Part shown: positions 10,871 through 20,632 of the stretch, in pieces
How the letters are laid out: the number at the start of each line of letters is the position of its first letter
Numbering within the stretch: the first letter of the stretch is position 1
Translations under genes and position numbers: made by a program
Assembly (NCBI RefSeq): GCF_001050375.1
Contig: NZ_KQ130483.1
Coordinates: forward strand, 124,001 to 188,000
Direction of reading: 5' to 3'
DNA: 64,000 nt
Source: Catenovulum maritimum
Lineage (GTDB): Bacteria > Pseudomonadota > Gammaproteobacteria > Enterobacterales > Alteromonadaceae
Notes under the pieces: generated by a model
Database searches by the model: none
The model's input: only the letters and a program-made list of their open reading frames with translations
Told to the model about the DNA's origin: nothing

Positions 10871-11257
10871 TTATCTTAAATCAATCGATTTTTTCAAAAA
10901 GTTGACCATTTCAACTGGCAAACCTATACCACCACCATCAAATACAATACTCAACTCTAAATTAGGATGTAGGGTTTTGATAATATCGCCACCTTTTAAA
11001 TAAAGCAGTTCCACACCACCAATTCTCTGAATGTAGTCATCGTCTTCAGAAACAACAACACACAAGCCGCCTTCAACCTTCTGAGAATCATATACATGAT
11101 AATTAAAGCCTTGAGCATCTTTGTCTTCAGGCTTATGAATGGCTACATAAAACTTAGTGTTTAAAAATAATGCGATAAAATCTTCTTGTGAAATTTTATT
11201 GTTTTGTGCATCTAAAATGACTTGCTGAAACTCGGTTAATTTTGCTTGTTCTGACAT
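10871..11257 (-). CDS. SseB-like domain protein
   Basis: This is a 128-residue soluble protein. I chose the ATG at 11257 (MSEQAKLTEF), preceded by AGGATT, over a longer in-frame reading that would overlap the upstream gene. The sequence resembles the SseB N-terminal domain: an N-terminal helix followed by FLNTKFYVAIHKPED, a GGLCVVVSEDDDY strand and a late GGDIIKTLHPNLELSIVFDGG segment. The SseB name comes from a type III secretion context, but small SseB-domain proteins are widespread and this one has no secretion neighbours. Its function here is unknown. It sits in a minus-strand operon with an M50 protease and RoxA. Confidence 0.7.
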   Translation of the reverse strand: MSEQAKLTEFQQVILDAQNNKISQEDFIALFLNTKFYVAIHKPEDKDAQGFNYHVYDSQKVEGGLCVVVSEDDDYIQRIGGVELLYLKGGDIIKTLHPNLELSIVFDGGGIGLPVEMVNFLKKSIDLR

Positions 11258-11264
11258 GATAATC

Positions 11265-12023
11265 CTAAAATTTATAACTAATTTTACTACCGTAAACTGT
11301 ATCGGTTGAGGTTGAATCCCCAATTGGCAAAGAGAAATGTGTTAGCTTGTGATAAAATTCAATATTCAAATTTTCGTTAATAGAAAAATCCAGACCGGCT
11401 TGATTTATTGCTTGCTTGTCTGAAAAGCTATCCACATTCGGTTGATAATAAACTGTGTTTTTAAACGCTATATTGTCATCTAATTCGTATGACATAAACC
11501 ACATTAAATTAAGGCGAACACTAGATCTGTCCATCTCAAGAACAGAAGTAGAGTCAATTTCTTCGTTCATAACACTAATTTCAACGATATGATTTTGATT
11601 TATTTTAGAGCGAAAACCTAAGCCTATTAGAACTCTAGATTTTATATCTCGAAATTCATCTTTCTCATTTTGAGCAAAAATGGAAACATAGCTATTATCT
11701 AATACTTGTTGTAAATGTTTTGCATAAATAAAACTATTATCCAAATTGATCTGGCTGTTAGATTTACCAAAATCACGACCAAAAACCAAAACAGATTTGT
11801 GCCCCTGACCTACCCAAGCTAGGCTGGCATCTAAAGCTAATTTACTAGATTGGTTATTACCCGAGCTACCTTTGTACTCAAAACTCACTTTACTATTTAA
11901 ACCTGGCTGCTTTAGCGACTGTATAGTGCTTTCTGTATTGACGATAGCATTTGAATTAAAGCTCAATCCCAGTAATACAATAACAGATAAAATTTTTCGA
12001 TTTAGTGACATAAATAAACTCAT
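11265..12023 (-). CDS. Secreted, probably outer-membrane beta-strand protein
   Basis: This 252-residue protein has a signal peptide (RKILSVIVLLGLSFNSNA, cleavage near residue 26; MSLNRK at the fifth codon is an alternative start). The mature region alternates polar and hydrophobic residues in short strands and ends in SKISYKF with a terminal Phe, as in proteins folded by the BAM complex. The number of possible strands suggests a small beta-barrel, but no named family is recognised. It lies between the S4-domain gene (5 bp upstream) and the SseB-like gene (7 bp downstream), so it is part of the same transcript. Confidence 0.7.
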   Translation of the reverse strand: MSLFMSLNRKILSVIVLLGLSFNSNAIVNTESTIQSLKQPGLNSKVSFEYKGSSGNNQSSKLALDASLAWVGQGHKSVLVFGRDFGKSNSQINLDNSFIYAKHLQQVLDNSYVSIFAQNEKDEFRDIKSRVLIGLGFRSKINQNHIVEISVMNEEIDSTSVLEMDRSSVRLNLMWFMSYELDDNIAFKNTVYYQPNVDSFSDKQAINQAGLDFSINENLNIEFYHKLTHFSLPIGDSTSTDTVYGSKISYKF

Positions 12024-12028
12024 TTATT

Positions 12029-12415
12029 TTAAAACTTTAATGCCTTACGAGGCTTTTTCTTTCGGGTAATTGGCGCCGGTTGCGCTGGTTGTTCCTGCTG
12101 TACTTGAACAGCTTCTGTTTGCGGTTCGAATACATTGGTTTCAGCTAAGCTTTCATCAACAAACTCATAAGATTGGGTTTCACCTGCTAATGCAATTTGC
12201 AAATATTGTTCATTAAAATAAACCAGATCCCCTGCGTAAACCTTTTTACGCTTCTGAGTTTCGACAACACCATTCAAATAGACATAGCCTTCAGCTATAA
12301 CTTGTTTTGCTTGTGCGCCATCCATTACTAAATTTTCAAATTTAAGTATCTTATATAGTTCGGTTGGTTCTTTGTTCAATTCAACTAATGTTGCATATAT
12401 TTCTGGTTCAGACAT
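12029..12415 (-). CDS. S4-domain RNA-binding protein (YbcJ-like)
   Basis: This 128-residue protein has an S4 RNA-binding fold over residues 15-75: ILKFENLVMDGAQAKQVIAEG, then VYLNGVVETQKRKKVYAGD. The rest is a Gln/Pro-rich linker and a basic tail KKKPRKALKF that could add RNA contacts. YbcJ-type proteins are small S4 proteins thought to act on ribosomal or other structured RNA, but no defined target is known. The C-terminal extension makes it longer than the roughly 70-residue E. coli YbcJ. It follows tsaB by 9 bp. Confidence 0.85.
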   Translation of the reverse strand: MSEPEIYATLVELNKEPTELYKILKFENLVMDGAQAKQVIAEGYVYLNGVVETQKRKKVYAGDLVYFNEQYLQIALAGETQSYEFVDESLAETNVFEPQTEAVQVQQEQPAQPAPITRKKKPRKALKF

Positions 12416-12424
12416 AGTGGGCTC

Positions 12425-13120
12425 TTATTCCTTCCCTGGTAACTTTTTCCAGGTAACATTATCTCTCACATAAATGGGCTGGGCTTGGCTGGCTTCAACA
12501 TAATGACCATTGTTAAACGCTTGCAATGCTAAGTACGCAATATCTAATGCTTCAGGAAAAGCTTGCTCGTTGTCAATTTGAGCTGGAATTTGCGAAGTTA
12601 GAACATCTTGATAGGTCTGCCAACCAGTGCCAATTGCATGCCAGTTAACCGCGGGGTCTAAATTCATTAAGCTATCGACAGGTTTGCAAACTGTATCTGG
12701 CGCAAGCTCTTGGATTGTCCCTAGACTTAATACTTGGTAAACGCCCAGATAAATCTCTCCCATTCGCGCATCGATAGCTGAAATCACTTGTTGTTTTTCA
12801 GTTCTACGAAATACACCATGCGCCATCGCAGCTAAACTAGAGATACCAATAACAGGCTTATTTGCGCCAAATGCAACACCTTGAACAATACCGGTTGCAA
12901 TTCTGACCCCAGTAAAGCTACCTGGACCGCGACCAAATGCAATGGCGTCAACTTGATCTATGGTTAAGCTTGCTTGTTTTAGAACTGAATCCATCATGGC
13001 CAGCAGGCGTTTATTGTGTTCGCGAGGACACACAGCATACTCTGTAAATACTTCACCTTGATTAATCAATGCGGCAGAACAAGCTTCGGTAGAAGTGTCC
13101 AATGCTAAAATAATACTCAT
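12425..13120 (-). CDS. tsaB: tRNA threonylcarbamoyladenosine biosynthesis protein TsaB
   Basis: TsaB is the inactive ASKHA-fold partner that, with TsaD and TsaE, transfers threonylcarbamoyl from TC-AMP to A37 of ANN-decoding tRNAs. The 231 residues begin ILALDTSTEACSAAL and contain AIAFGRGPGSFTGVRI, the TsaB signature. The active-site His residues of TsaD are lacking, as expected. The gene lies 7 bp after yoaA; tsaB-yoaA adjacency is also found in E. coli (b1807-b1808). Confidence 0.95.
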   Translation of the reverse strand: MSIILALDTSTEACSAALINQGEVFTEYAVCPREHNKRLLAMMDSVLKQASLTIDQVDAIAFGRGPGSFTGVRIATGIVQGVAFGANKPVIGISSLAAMAHGVFRRTEKQQVISAIDARMGEIYLGVYQVLSLGTIQELAPDTVCKPVDSLMNLDPAVNWHAIGTGWQTYQDVLTSQIPAQIDNEQAFPEALDIAYLALQAFNNGHYVEASQAQPIYVRDNVTWKKLPGKE

Positions 13121-13127
13121 TTGGTTT

Positions 13128-15050
13128 CTAACTCTTGTTTTTAACTTGTTGTTTCAAAAAATCACAAGCTAGGTTTATATCTCTGGTGCGTTTCATATTT
13201 GGCAGACTTTGCACAAATACTTGCCCATAATTTCGATTGACGACTCTAGGATCACAGATCACTAAAACCCCTTTATCTTTTACATCCCGAATCAATCGTC
13301 CAGCGCCCTGCTTTAAAGTAATGACGGCCTGCGGAATTTGTATTTGATTAAAAGGATCTTCACCTTTTTTACGACAGTTTTCAATTCTAGCTTGGGTTAA
13401 GGGATCATCTGGTGATGCAAAAGGTAATTTATCGATCATTACGCATTTTAGCGCGTCGCCTCGAACATCTATACCTTCCCAAAAGCTCCCAGTTGCTAAT
13501 AAAATTGAATTATCTTCGGCTAAATACTTATCTAATATTTTTTGTTTAGGTATTTCGCCTTGGACTAAGATTGGAAAATCCAACTTAGTCCTTAATGATT
13601 TAGCAACTAAATTCATCACTCGATAACTGGTAAATAAGAAAAAGCAGTTACCTTGGCTCGCAGTCATCAATTTAACAGCTGTTTCAACCAAAACTTTAAT
13701 GACATTTCTATCTTGTGGTTCTGGTAAATAACGCGGAATACATAAAACAGATTGCTCAGGGTAATTAAAAGGGCTGCCTAATTCTAACGATTGGTACTCA
13801 GTTAAGCCCAACAACTTGGTGTAGTGTTCAAAACTATTGTTAACCGACAAGGTAGCTGATGTCATTAACCAGCTTTGATTTTTTTCTTCTCTTAGTTTTG
13901 AAAATTTATCTGCAATAGATAATGGCGTTAAATTTAAACTCGCATGTCTGGCCGTTGTTTCATACCAAAGACTAGCATCTTGTTGAGAAAAATCATTTAC
14001 TCGAGTATAGCTAGTTTTAATAATAACCAGCCTTTCAAAGCAAGCATCTATCGATTTGCATCGACTTAAATTTTGTTTTAATACTTCGTAAGCAAAGTCC
14101 ATCGCTTGGTTTAAGGCAGCTAAACTTGTATCGCATTTGTTGGTTTTAGCCTGTTTTAGCCAATTACCTTTTTCTGCTTCTAATGGAAATTCCAATCTAA
14201 ATTGTTTAGCGCTGGCATCTAGCATTTCCGACGCTTTACCTAATTGTTTTGCATCTTTAACTTCGGTTTTATATGCCAGTTCAATATCTTTTGCGAGTTC
14301 CACTAACTGCCGAGTCGAAAATTTTTCGCCAAAATATTCACAGGCAATATCAGGAATTTGATGTGCTTCATCGAAAACGACTATATTAGAATCAGGTACT
14401 ATCTCACCAAAGCCAGTGTCTTTAACCGCCATATCAGCAAAATACAAATGGTGGTTAATCACAACTAGGTCAGCTTCTGCAGCTTTTTTTCGTGCTTTAA
14501 CTAAATAACAGTCTGCATAATCAGGGCATTCTTTACCAAGACAATTATCTATTGTGCTAGTTACCAAAGGATAGGCTTTTGAATCTTCGTTTATAGTGGT
14601 AACTTCAGCGATATCGCCAGTGTGAGTTTTAACTGCCCAATCAGACAGTTTTTTAAAATCAGCTAGGATAGTTTTATCGTTAAAATAGCCATGGTTTTGA
14701 TGCTGCTTATGTCTAAATAAGCATAGGTAATTACTTCTGCCTTTAAGAAGTGCAGTTTGCGCTTTACTTGCCAGTGCTTTTTTAACTATGGGTAAATCAC
14801 GATGAAATAGCTGCTCTTGAAGATTTTTGGTGCCGGTAGAAATAATGACTTTTCGTTCACTCAGGAGTGCGGGAATCAAGTAGGCAAAAGTTTTTCCTGT
14901 CCCCGTCCCTGCTTCTGCAACCAATAATTCTTTTTGCTGAATTGCTTTAGCGAACGCTGTGGCTAATTCAACTTGAGCTTGTCGAGGTTGATATCCTTCG
15001 ATATTAGTTGCTAACGCCCCGTCAGCAGAAAAGACTTGTTCAAGCTTCAA
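13128..15050 (-). CDS. yoaA: DinG/XPD-family ATP-dependent DNA helicase YoaA
   Basis: YoaA is an iron-sulfur 5'-3' superfamily 2 helicase linked in E. coli to repair of stalled replication (with HolC). The 640 residues show Walker A EAGTGTGKT (46-54), four candidate Fe-S ligands Cys110, Cys170, Cys175 and Cys181, a DEAH box (227-230), and motif VI QGAGRLIRD near the C-terminus. The start is TTG at 15050; the N-terminus aligns with E. coli YoaA from residue 1 and no in-frame ATG exists nearby. The 111-bp gap upstream holds no other gene. Confidence 0.94.
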   Translation of the reverse strand: MKLEQVFSADGALATNIEGYQPRQAQVELATAFAKAIQQKELLVAEAGTGTGKTFAYLIPALLSERKVIISTGTKNLQEQLFHRDLPIVKKALASKAQTALLKGRSNYLCLFRHKQHQNHGYFNDKTILADFKKLSDWAVKTHTGDIAEVTTINEDSKAYPLVTSTIDNCLGKECPDYADCYLVKARKKAAEADLVVINHHLYFADMAVKDTGFGEIVPDSNIVVFDEAHQIPDIACEYFGEKFSTRQLVELAKDIELAYKTEVKDAKQLGKASEMLDASAKQFRLEFPLEAEKGNWLKQAKTNKCDTSLAALNQAMDFAYEVLKQNLSRCKSIDACFERLVIIKTSYTRVNDFSQQDASLWYETTARHASLNLTPLSIADKFSKLREEKNQSWLMTSATLSVNNSFEHYTKLLGLTEYQSLELGSPFNYPEQSVLCIPRYLPEPQDRNVIKVLVETAVKLMTASQGNCFFLFTSYRVMNLVAKSLRTKLDFPILVQGEIPKQKILDKYLAEDNSILLATGSFWEGIDVRGDALKCVMIDKLPFASPDDPLTQARIENCRKKGEDPFNQIQIPQAVITLKQGAGRLIRDVKDKGVLVICDPRVVNRNYGQVFVQSLPNMKRTRDINLACDFLKQQVKNKS

Positions 15051-15161
15051 AAATGCACCACAGCGTAAAATGAAATTATAAAGCGGCGAATTATCCCGTT
15101 TTTTAGCGCAAGACGCTAGGGCTTATTATAAATTAGCCTAAATTTAGACAATGAAAATAGC

Positions 15162-15431
15162 TTAAACCAAAATATCTATATGCTTTGGCCGATCATCGTC
15201 TAAGCTTTCAGCATCCGCTTCATTTTTCTTTTCATCTGGATCAATATCTTGATTTGTATTGCTGAGCTCACGTTTAGCTAGTTGAGTATAACTATGTTTA
15301 AACAGATCCGGTTTTTCTTCATCTTCACTCAACTTGGGATCTTTATCTATTTTTTTAACATTCAGCCTCACTGGTTTAATTGGCGCTTGTACTGTTCTTG
15401 GAATAAAGGGAATGATCAGATCTAAACTCAT
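15162..15431 (-). CDS. Small acidic protein, unknown function
   Basis: This 89-residue protein is preceded by an excellent ribosome binding site (AGGAGGAAT) 6 bp before the ATG, which supports it as a real gene. It begins with a hydrophobic, Pro-containing N-terminus (LDLIIPFIPRTVQAP), then a strongly charged Asp/Glu/Lys region likely to be disordered. There are no Cys, signal peptide or membrane segment. I recognise no family. It is flanked by yoaA and a TusA-family gene on the same strand, each about 100 bp away. Confidence 0.6.
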   Translation of the reverse strand: MSLDLIIPFIPRTVQAPIKPVRLNVKKIDKDPKLSEDEEKPDLFKHSYTQLAKRELSNTNQDIDPDEKKNEADAESLDDDRPKHIDILV

Positions 15432-15534
15432 TTTATTCCTCCTATGTTTGAACGCTAAAAAGCTATACCCTAAAACCTAATAAAGTATCGAAACGACTAA
15501 AATTAAGCCCATATATTTATATCGGCACATAAAT

Positions 15535-15756
15535 CTATAGGATTAAGCTTTTAATTAAATAAGTGCCATCAGACTTTTCAATGATTTCAACTTGATGTCC
15601 TTTATTTTCTAACCAAGCTGGAATATCCTTTAGAGATGTTTTATCAGTTATGCTCTGTTCAATGGTATCGCCTGTTTTACAGTTTTTAAGTAATAACTTA
15701 AGGTTTAGTAAAGGCATTGGGCACATTTGCCCTGTACTATCTAAGCTGAAACGCAT
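15535..15756 (-). CDS. TusA/SirA-family sulfurtransferase-like protein
   Basis: This 73-residue protein has the family fold pattern: an N-terminal strand, then GQMCPMPLLNLK with the CPxP motif (Cys13 in the CPMP), followed by a helix and the GDTIEQSITDKTSLKDIPAW segment. TusA proteins relay persulfide sulfur on the CPxP Cys, for example to 2-thiouridine in tRNA. Family members outside the tus pathway (YedF-like) are common, so the precise role is not fixed. ATG start at 15756; 90 bp separate it from a divergent gene. Confidence 0.85.
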   Translation of the reverse strand: MRFSLDSTGQMCPMPLLNLKLLLKNCKTGDTIEQSITDKTSLKDIPAWLENKGHQVEIIEKSDGTYLIKSLIL

Positions 15757-15846
15757 ATTAAAATTACATTTATTCTGAGTTACTTAATTATAACAAAGAT
15801 ATTTAGGTTTAATTAAGTTACTGCGATAAATTAGAAGGATTTATAA

Positions 15847-16518
15847 ATGAACAGTTCACTCAACAAACCAGTGCTACCTAAAAATCCGACTTTAAAGGAT
15901 ATTAATAAATATAAGAAACAAATGAATTGGGGTGAGTTACCGTCCTTTTATCATATGATGTCTTCTTCAGTTAGTGAGCTAGAATCACTACAAACCATGG
16001 GATTCGATAACGCGTTAAACCGAATCTGTAAAAAAACTAATTGGAACTTAGATTTATTAGGCGGCTATATAGATGACCACAATATCATCCATGTAGAAAA
16101 GAAACCCAGATTAGCGCTTTATCAAGTCATTACTGACAGAGGTTTTGAGATACATTGTTTTCCTTATGCAAAAACCAAAGAGATTGATCAATATGTAAAA
16201 GGTCACAGATTGATGGAGTTTGAAACTTGGGATCCAGGCACTATGAAAATGTTGTGTCGAGTCAATCAAATGCATAAATTTATCGATTTTTATTTTGAGC
16301 GCGGCGATGCTGCTGACCGAGCTCTAATTTTATACGCGATAAAGTCAGTCGAAAAATTAATCGATTATATGCGTGAACATGTTGAAGTGGTCAAAGTTGA
16401 TGGTGTTTCAATCAAACAATATTTTGAATCACAGGAGAAAAAACTAGACGACTGCGAATTGGATTCTCTATTATTAGGTGGCCTAAAAGGGAACGATTTA
16501 TCAAATGGCGGCTCTTAA
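15847..16518 (+). CDS. Conserved-looking hypothetical protein
   Basis: This 223-residue soluble protein is preceded by AGAAGGATT upstream of the ATG. It has mixed alpha/beta composition, with no signal peptide, membrane segment or motif I recognise. Noticeable features are three Trp-containing segments (MNWGELPSF, KTNWNLDLL, ETWDPGTM) and a helical C-terminal third. It lies 24 bp before bepA on the same strand, so cotranscription with the bepA-arsC-wrbA group is likely. Confidence 0.7.
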   Translation: MNSSLNKPVLPKNPTLKDINKYKKQMNWGELPSFYHMMSSSVSELESLQTMGFDNALNRICKKTNWNLDLLGGYIDDHNIIHVEKKPRLALYQVITDRGFEIHCFPYAKTKEIDQYVKGHRLMEFETWDPGTMKMLCRVNQMHKFIDFYFERGDAADRALILYAIKSVEKLIDYMREHVEVVKVDGVSIKQYFESQEKKLDDCELDSLLLGGLKGNDLSNGGS

Positions 16519-16542
16519 TATCAAATATTCTGTTAGGAACTA

Positions 16543-18018
16543 ATGAGTTTGTTTAAGTTTTCAAAATCAATTTGTTTTATTACCATCCTAAGCTTAACTC
16601 AGTTTTGCTTTGTAAATTCAGCTGTAGCCGTTAGCCAGCACAATAAATTACCGACAATAGGCACAGTCGCAGCTGGAACCTTAACGATCGAGAAAGAAAA
16701 ATTAATTGGTCAGGTTATTCGCCGACAGCTAAGGGCAACGTCACCCGTCATATCCGATCCTTTATTGGATGAATATATAAATACCCTAGGAAACAAACTC
16801 GTTTCTCGAGCTAGCGATGTAAGATATCCTTTTGATTTTTACCTAATAAAAAACCCATCAATTAACGCATTTGCCACTTTTGGTGGCGTAGTTGCTTTAC
16901 ATACGCAAACTTTATTAGAAGCTCGTACAGAAAGCGAGCTAGTTTCAGTAATTGCCCATGAAATTGCCCATGTTACCCAACGTCATATTGCACGATCGAT
17001 TGAAGAAACACAAAATAACGCGCCGCTCTCTATCGCTGCGTTACTCGGTGCTATTTTAATTGCAATGGCAGATCCAAGTGCTGGTGCGGCTGCGATTACA
17101 ACGGCTCAAGCTTCGTCGCAACAAATGGCTTTAAACTATACTCGCCAAAATGAAAAAGAGGCAGATAGGATTGGTTTAAGAACTATGATAAATGCTGGCT
17201 ATGATCCGAGAGGTGCACGAGACTTTTTCGTCAGACTAGCTGAACAGTCTCGTTATACCAGCAAATTACCCGCTATGCTTTACTCTCATCCATTACCAGA
17301 TAGTCGAGTAAGCGATATACGTGCAAGAATAGACGGCATGACTCCAGTTAATGCACCATCTAGTTTGAATTTTTATCTAGCTCAAATTAGAACGTCAGTT
17401 ATGTATAATCAAACTCCAGAATATCATGTCGATTTTTATCAAAGCAGAATCGCTAATCCCAATCATCATCAAACCTCGAATATTTTAAATAAATACGGTT
17501 TAGCGCTTGCTTTAATGCGCAATGAAAATTACCTAGCCGCGAACAAAGTCGTAGATGAATTGCTAGAAACAGACTCGAATAACCTGTTTTATTTAGATGT
17601 AAAAACAGACATAGTATTAGGCTTAAAACAGTATCAAGAAATCACTCAATTACTAGAGCAAAAACTCCAGTTGATGCCAAACAACCAAGTTTTGTTGCTT
17701 AATTATGCAAACGCACTAATTCAGGCTTCGGAAAACCAAAAAGCAGTTGATTTGTTAAAAGATTTTATTATCCTGCACCCAGATCATTATCTGGCTTGGC
17801 AATTAATGGCTGATGCATATAAACAGCTTGGAAACAGAGCATTATTTCATCAAGCACAAGCAGAGTTGTATGCGCTCGTACTAGCTTATCCAAAAGCAAT
17901 AGATGAATTGCACACAGCGTCAAATTACATTGACAAGAATTCAGAAATTGATAAAAAAAGAATTTCCGGACGAATTAAACAATTCCGTGAAGATCAGAAA
18001 AACATGAAGAGACTATAA
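16543..18018 (+). CDS. bepA: Periplasmic beta-barrel assembly-enhancing protease BepA
   Basis: BepA (YfgC) is a periplasmic M48 zinc metalloprotease and chaperone that assists LptD maturation and degrades misassembled outer-membrane proteins with BamA. The 491 residues have a signal peptide (about 1-29, ending SAVAV), zinc motif HEIAH (139-143), a downstream Glu ligand in NEKEAD (204-208), a conserved His in YSHPLPDSR (249), and a C-terminal TPR domain from about residue 310. The arsC-family gene follows after 2 bp, as in E. coli yfgC-yfgD. Confidence 0.94.
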   Translation: MSLFKFSKSICFITILSLTQFCFVNSAVAVSQHNKLPTIGTVAAGTLTIEKEKLIGQVIRRQLRATSPVISDPLLDEYINTLGNKLVSRASDVRYPFDFYLIKNPSINAFATFGGVVALHTQTLLEARTESELVSVIAHEIAHVTQRHIARSIEETQNNAPLSIAALLGAILIAMADPSAGAAAITTAQASSQQMALNYTRQNEKEADRIGLRTMINAGYDPRGARDFFVRLAEQSRYTSKLPAMLYSHPLPDSRVSDIRARIDGMTPVNAPSSLNFYLAQIRTSVMYNQTPEYHVDFYQSRIANPNHHQTSNILNKYGLALALMRNENYLAANKVVDELLETDSNNLFYLDVKTDIVLGLKQYQEITQLLEQKLQLMPNNQVLLLNYANALIQASENQKAVDLLKDFIILHPDHYLAWQLMADAYKQLGNRALFHQAQAELYALVLAYPKAIDELHTASNYIDKNSEIDKKRISGRIKQFREDQKNMKRL

Positions 18019-18020
18019 GC

Positions 18021-18947
<927 letters not shown>

Positions 18948-18948
<1 letters not shown>

Positions 18949-19358
18949 TGACAGATAAAACATCTCCTAATTTACAAAAAATTAAAACCGCAAAACTAAT
19001 CGCATTAATTGGCTTTTTTGGTATTTTTCTACTTGTCCCTATATGGCACTTATGGCTAGCGCCACCTATGGAAGGCATGTCAAAAACTTTTGTCATGGCG
19101 ATCTGGTTCACGCCTCTGCTGTTTCCACTAAAAGGGTTAGTCCAAGGAAAACCATACACTTATGCTTGGTCTAATTTTGTATGTATGTTTTATTTTTTAC
19201 ACAGTCTGACTTTAATCTATGCCTCAGAACACGAAAGAATGTTAGCTGGCATTGAGTTTGTTTTCTCTCTCACTTGGTTTTTAGGCGCTTGCTACTATGC
19301 AAAATGGCAAGGGCAATACCTAGGGTTAGGATTAAAGAAATTGAAAAAAGATGCCTAA
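18948..19358 (+). CDS. DUF2069 inner-membrane protein
   Basis: This 136-residue protein has four likely transmembrane helices (about residues 15-36, 45-62, 74-92 and 98-118) separated by short loops, matching the small DUF2069 family often found beside wrbA and hda in gammaproteobacteria. No function is established. It overlaps wrbA by one base and the downstream pseudouridine synthase gene by 8 bp. Confidence 0.85.
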
Positions 19359-20034
19359 TATAGAGTTAATCTACCAGCATTCAGACTTTATTATTGCAAA
19401 TAAACCAGCCGGAATTGATTTTCACAACAATCAAGATAAGTTGGGGTTTTATCATCAAGTAAAATCTCAACTAGATTTAACAGAACTCTACCCTGTTCAT
19501 CGTTTAGACAAAGACACTTCTGGCTTAATCATTTTTGCCAAAACACTAGCTGCGGAGCACTATTTTAACCAAGCGTTGCAACAATCAGGTATTGAAAAAT
19601 ATTACCTTGCGATTAGCCATAATAAACCTAAACAAAAGCAAGGTAGAGTGATTGGTGATATGGAGAAGTCTCGCAATAAAGCTTGGAAAATAACGAGAAC
19701 CAATCTAAATCCTGCCAAAACTTTTTTTTACTCGTATGGATTAGGTAATAAATTAAGATTATTTTTACTTAAACCTTATACGGGTAAAACGCACCAATTA
19801 AGAGTTGCAATGCGATCGCTCTCCGCCGCTATTTTAGGAGACACAATTTACAAAGGTGAATCAGCAGACAGACTCTATTTACACGCCTATGCACTAAAAT
19901 TTAATTATCTAGGGCAAGATATTCAAATAACTAATCTGCCACATTCAGGTAAGCATTTTTTAGATATTTCGTCTAATGAAGAAATTAGAACTAAAATAGA
20001 TAAACCATGGTGCCATAAATGGCCTAAAATTTAA
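19351..20034 (+). CDS. RluA-family pseudouridine synthase
   Basis: This 227-residue enzyme has the RluA catalytic motif HRLDKDTSGL (catalytic Asp near residue 51) and the later TGKTHQLRVAM segment. It has no S4 domain and belongs to the short stand-alone RluA-like group (TIGR01621-like), whose RNA target is not known. The start overlaps the DUF2069 gene by 8 bp, making it the last gene of the bepA group. The protein ends in a basic, Trp-containing tail. Confidence 0.88.
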   Translation: MPNIELIYQHSDFIIANKPAGIDFHNNQDKLGFYHQVKSQLDLTELYPVHRLDKDTSGLIIFAKTLAAEHYFNQALQQSGIEKYYLAISHNKPKQKQGRVIGDMEKSRNKAWKITRTNLNPAKTFFYSYGLGNKLRLFLLKPYTGKTHQLRVAMRSLSAAILGDTIYKGESADRLYLHAYALKFNYLGQDIQITNLPHSGKHFLDISSNEEIRTKIDKPWCHKWPKI

Positions 20035-20062
20035 TATACCAACTAGATGTTCGAGCATAACA

Positions 20063-20578
20063 ATGAAAAACGTCGATAGTAAAAATATAAAATTATTGAA
20101 AGAAATTGTTCATCGCGTCCCATTATTCAGCACTTTATCCGAAGCAGAATCTGAGCTTTTAATCAAAGACGAGGCAAATTTTGTCGTGGCCGAGGCAGAT
20201 GAATTTATCATACATGAGGGTGAAACAGGTGTTCACTTTTATGTTTTATTATCTGGGCTATTAAAAGTCACCAAAGGGACAAATAAAGCCGATGAATTGA
20301 GTGTTATCCATCCTGGCGAGTTTGTTGGAGAAGTTGGTTTTATGACAAACCAAGCCAGAACTGCCAATGTAGTTGCAGTTGAAAAATCAATTCTGCTTAG
20401 ATTAGAACAAGCTTCATTGTCCAGATTTCCAACCAATATTAGAGATCAGTTTAAAGATAAGATAATCGAAGGCTTAATTGACCGAGTTAACCACTTAAAC
20501 GATGAATTGGTGGAGTTGAAGCATATTAATCAACAAAACACAGACAATGGTTTCTATATCCAACTAGACGACAATTAA
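20063..20578 (+). CDS. Stand-alone cyclic-nucleotide-binding domain protein
   Basis: Residues 15-135 form a CRP-type cNMP-binding beta-roll: LFSTLSEAESELL, HEGETGVHFYVLLSGLLKV, GEFVGEVGFMTNQARTANVVA. The phosphate-binding cassette keeps GEVGFMTNQARTA, close to the consensus GE-x-A-L-x5-R-T/S-A. There is no HTH or other output domain in the 171 residues; only a helical, acidic tail follows. It may act by binding a partner. It starts 28 bp after the pseudouridine synthase gene. Confidence 0.85.
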   Translation: MKNVDSKNIKLLKEIVHRVPLFSTLSEAESELLIKDEANFVVAEADEFIIHEGETGVHFYVLLSGLLKVTKGTNKADELSVIHPGEFVGEVGFMTNQARTANVVAVEKSILLRLEQASLSRFPTNIRDQFKDKIIEGLIDRVNHLNDELVELKHINQQNTDNGFYIQLDDN

Positions 20579-20632
20579 TAAAGTAAATCGAAAAGTAAAG
20601 CTAACAAAAAATAGTTTCAGCCTTTAGCTGTG

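Noticed and set aside
10871-11323. Longer version of the SseB-like protein starting at 11323
   Set aside because: It would overlap the upstream gene by about 60 bp and lacks a ribosome binding site; ATG 11257 has AGGATT.
14137-14361. Open frame on the plus strand inside yoaA
   Set aside because: It is a mirror of the minus-strand coding sequence with no ribosome binding site or recognisable product.
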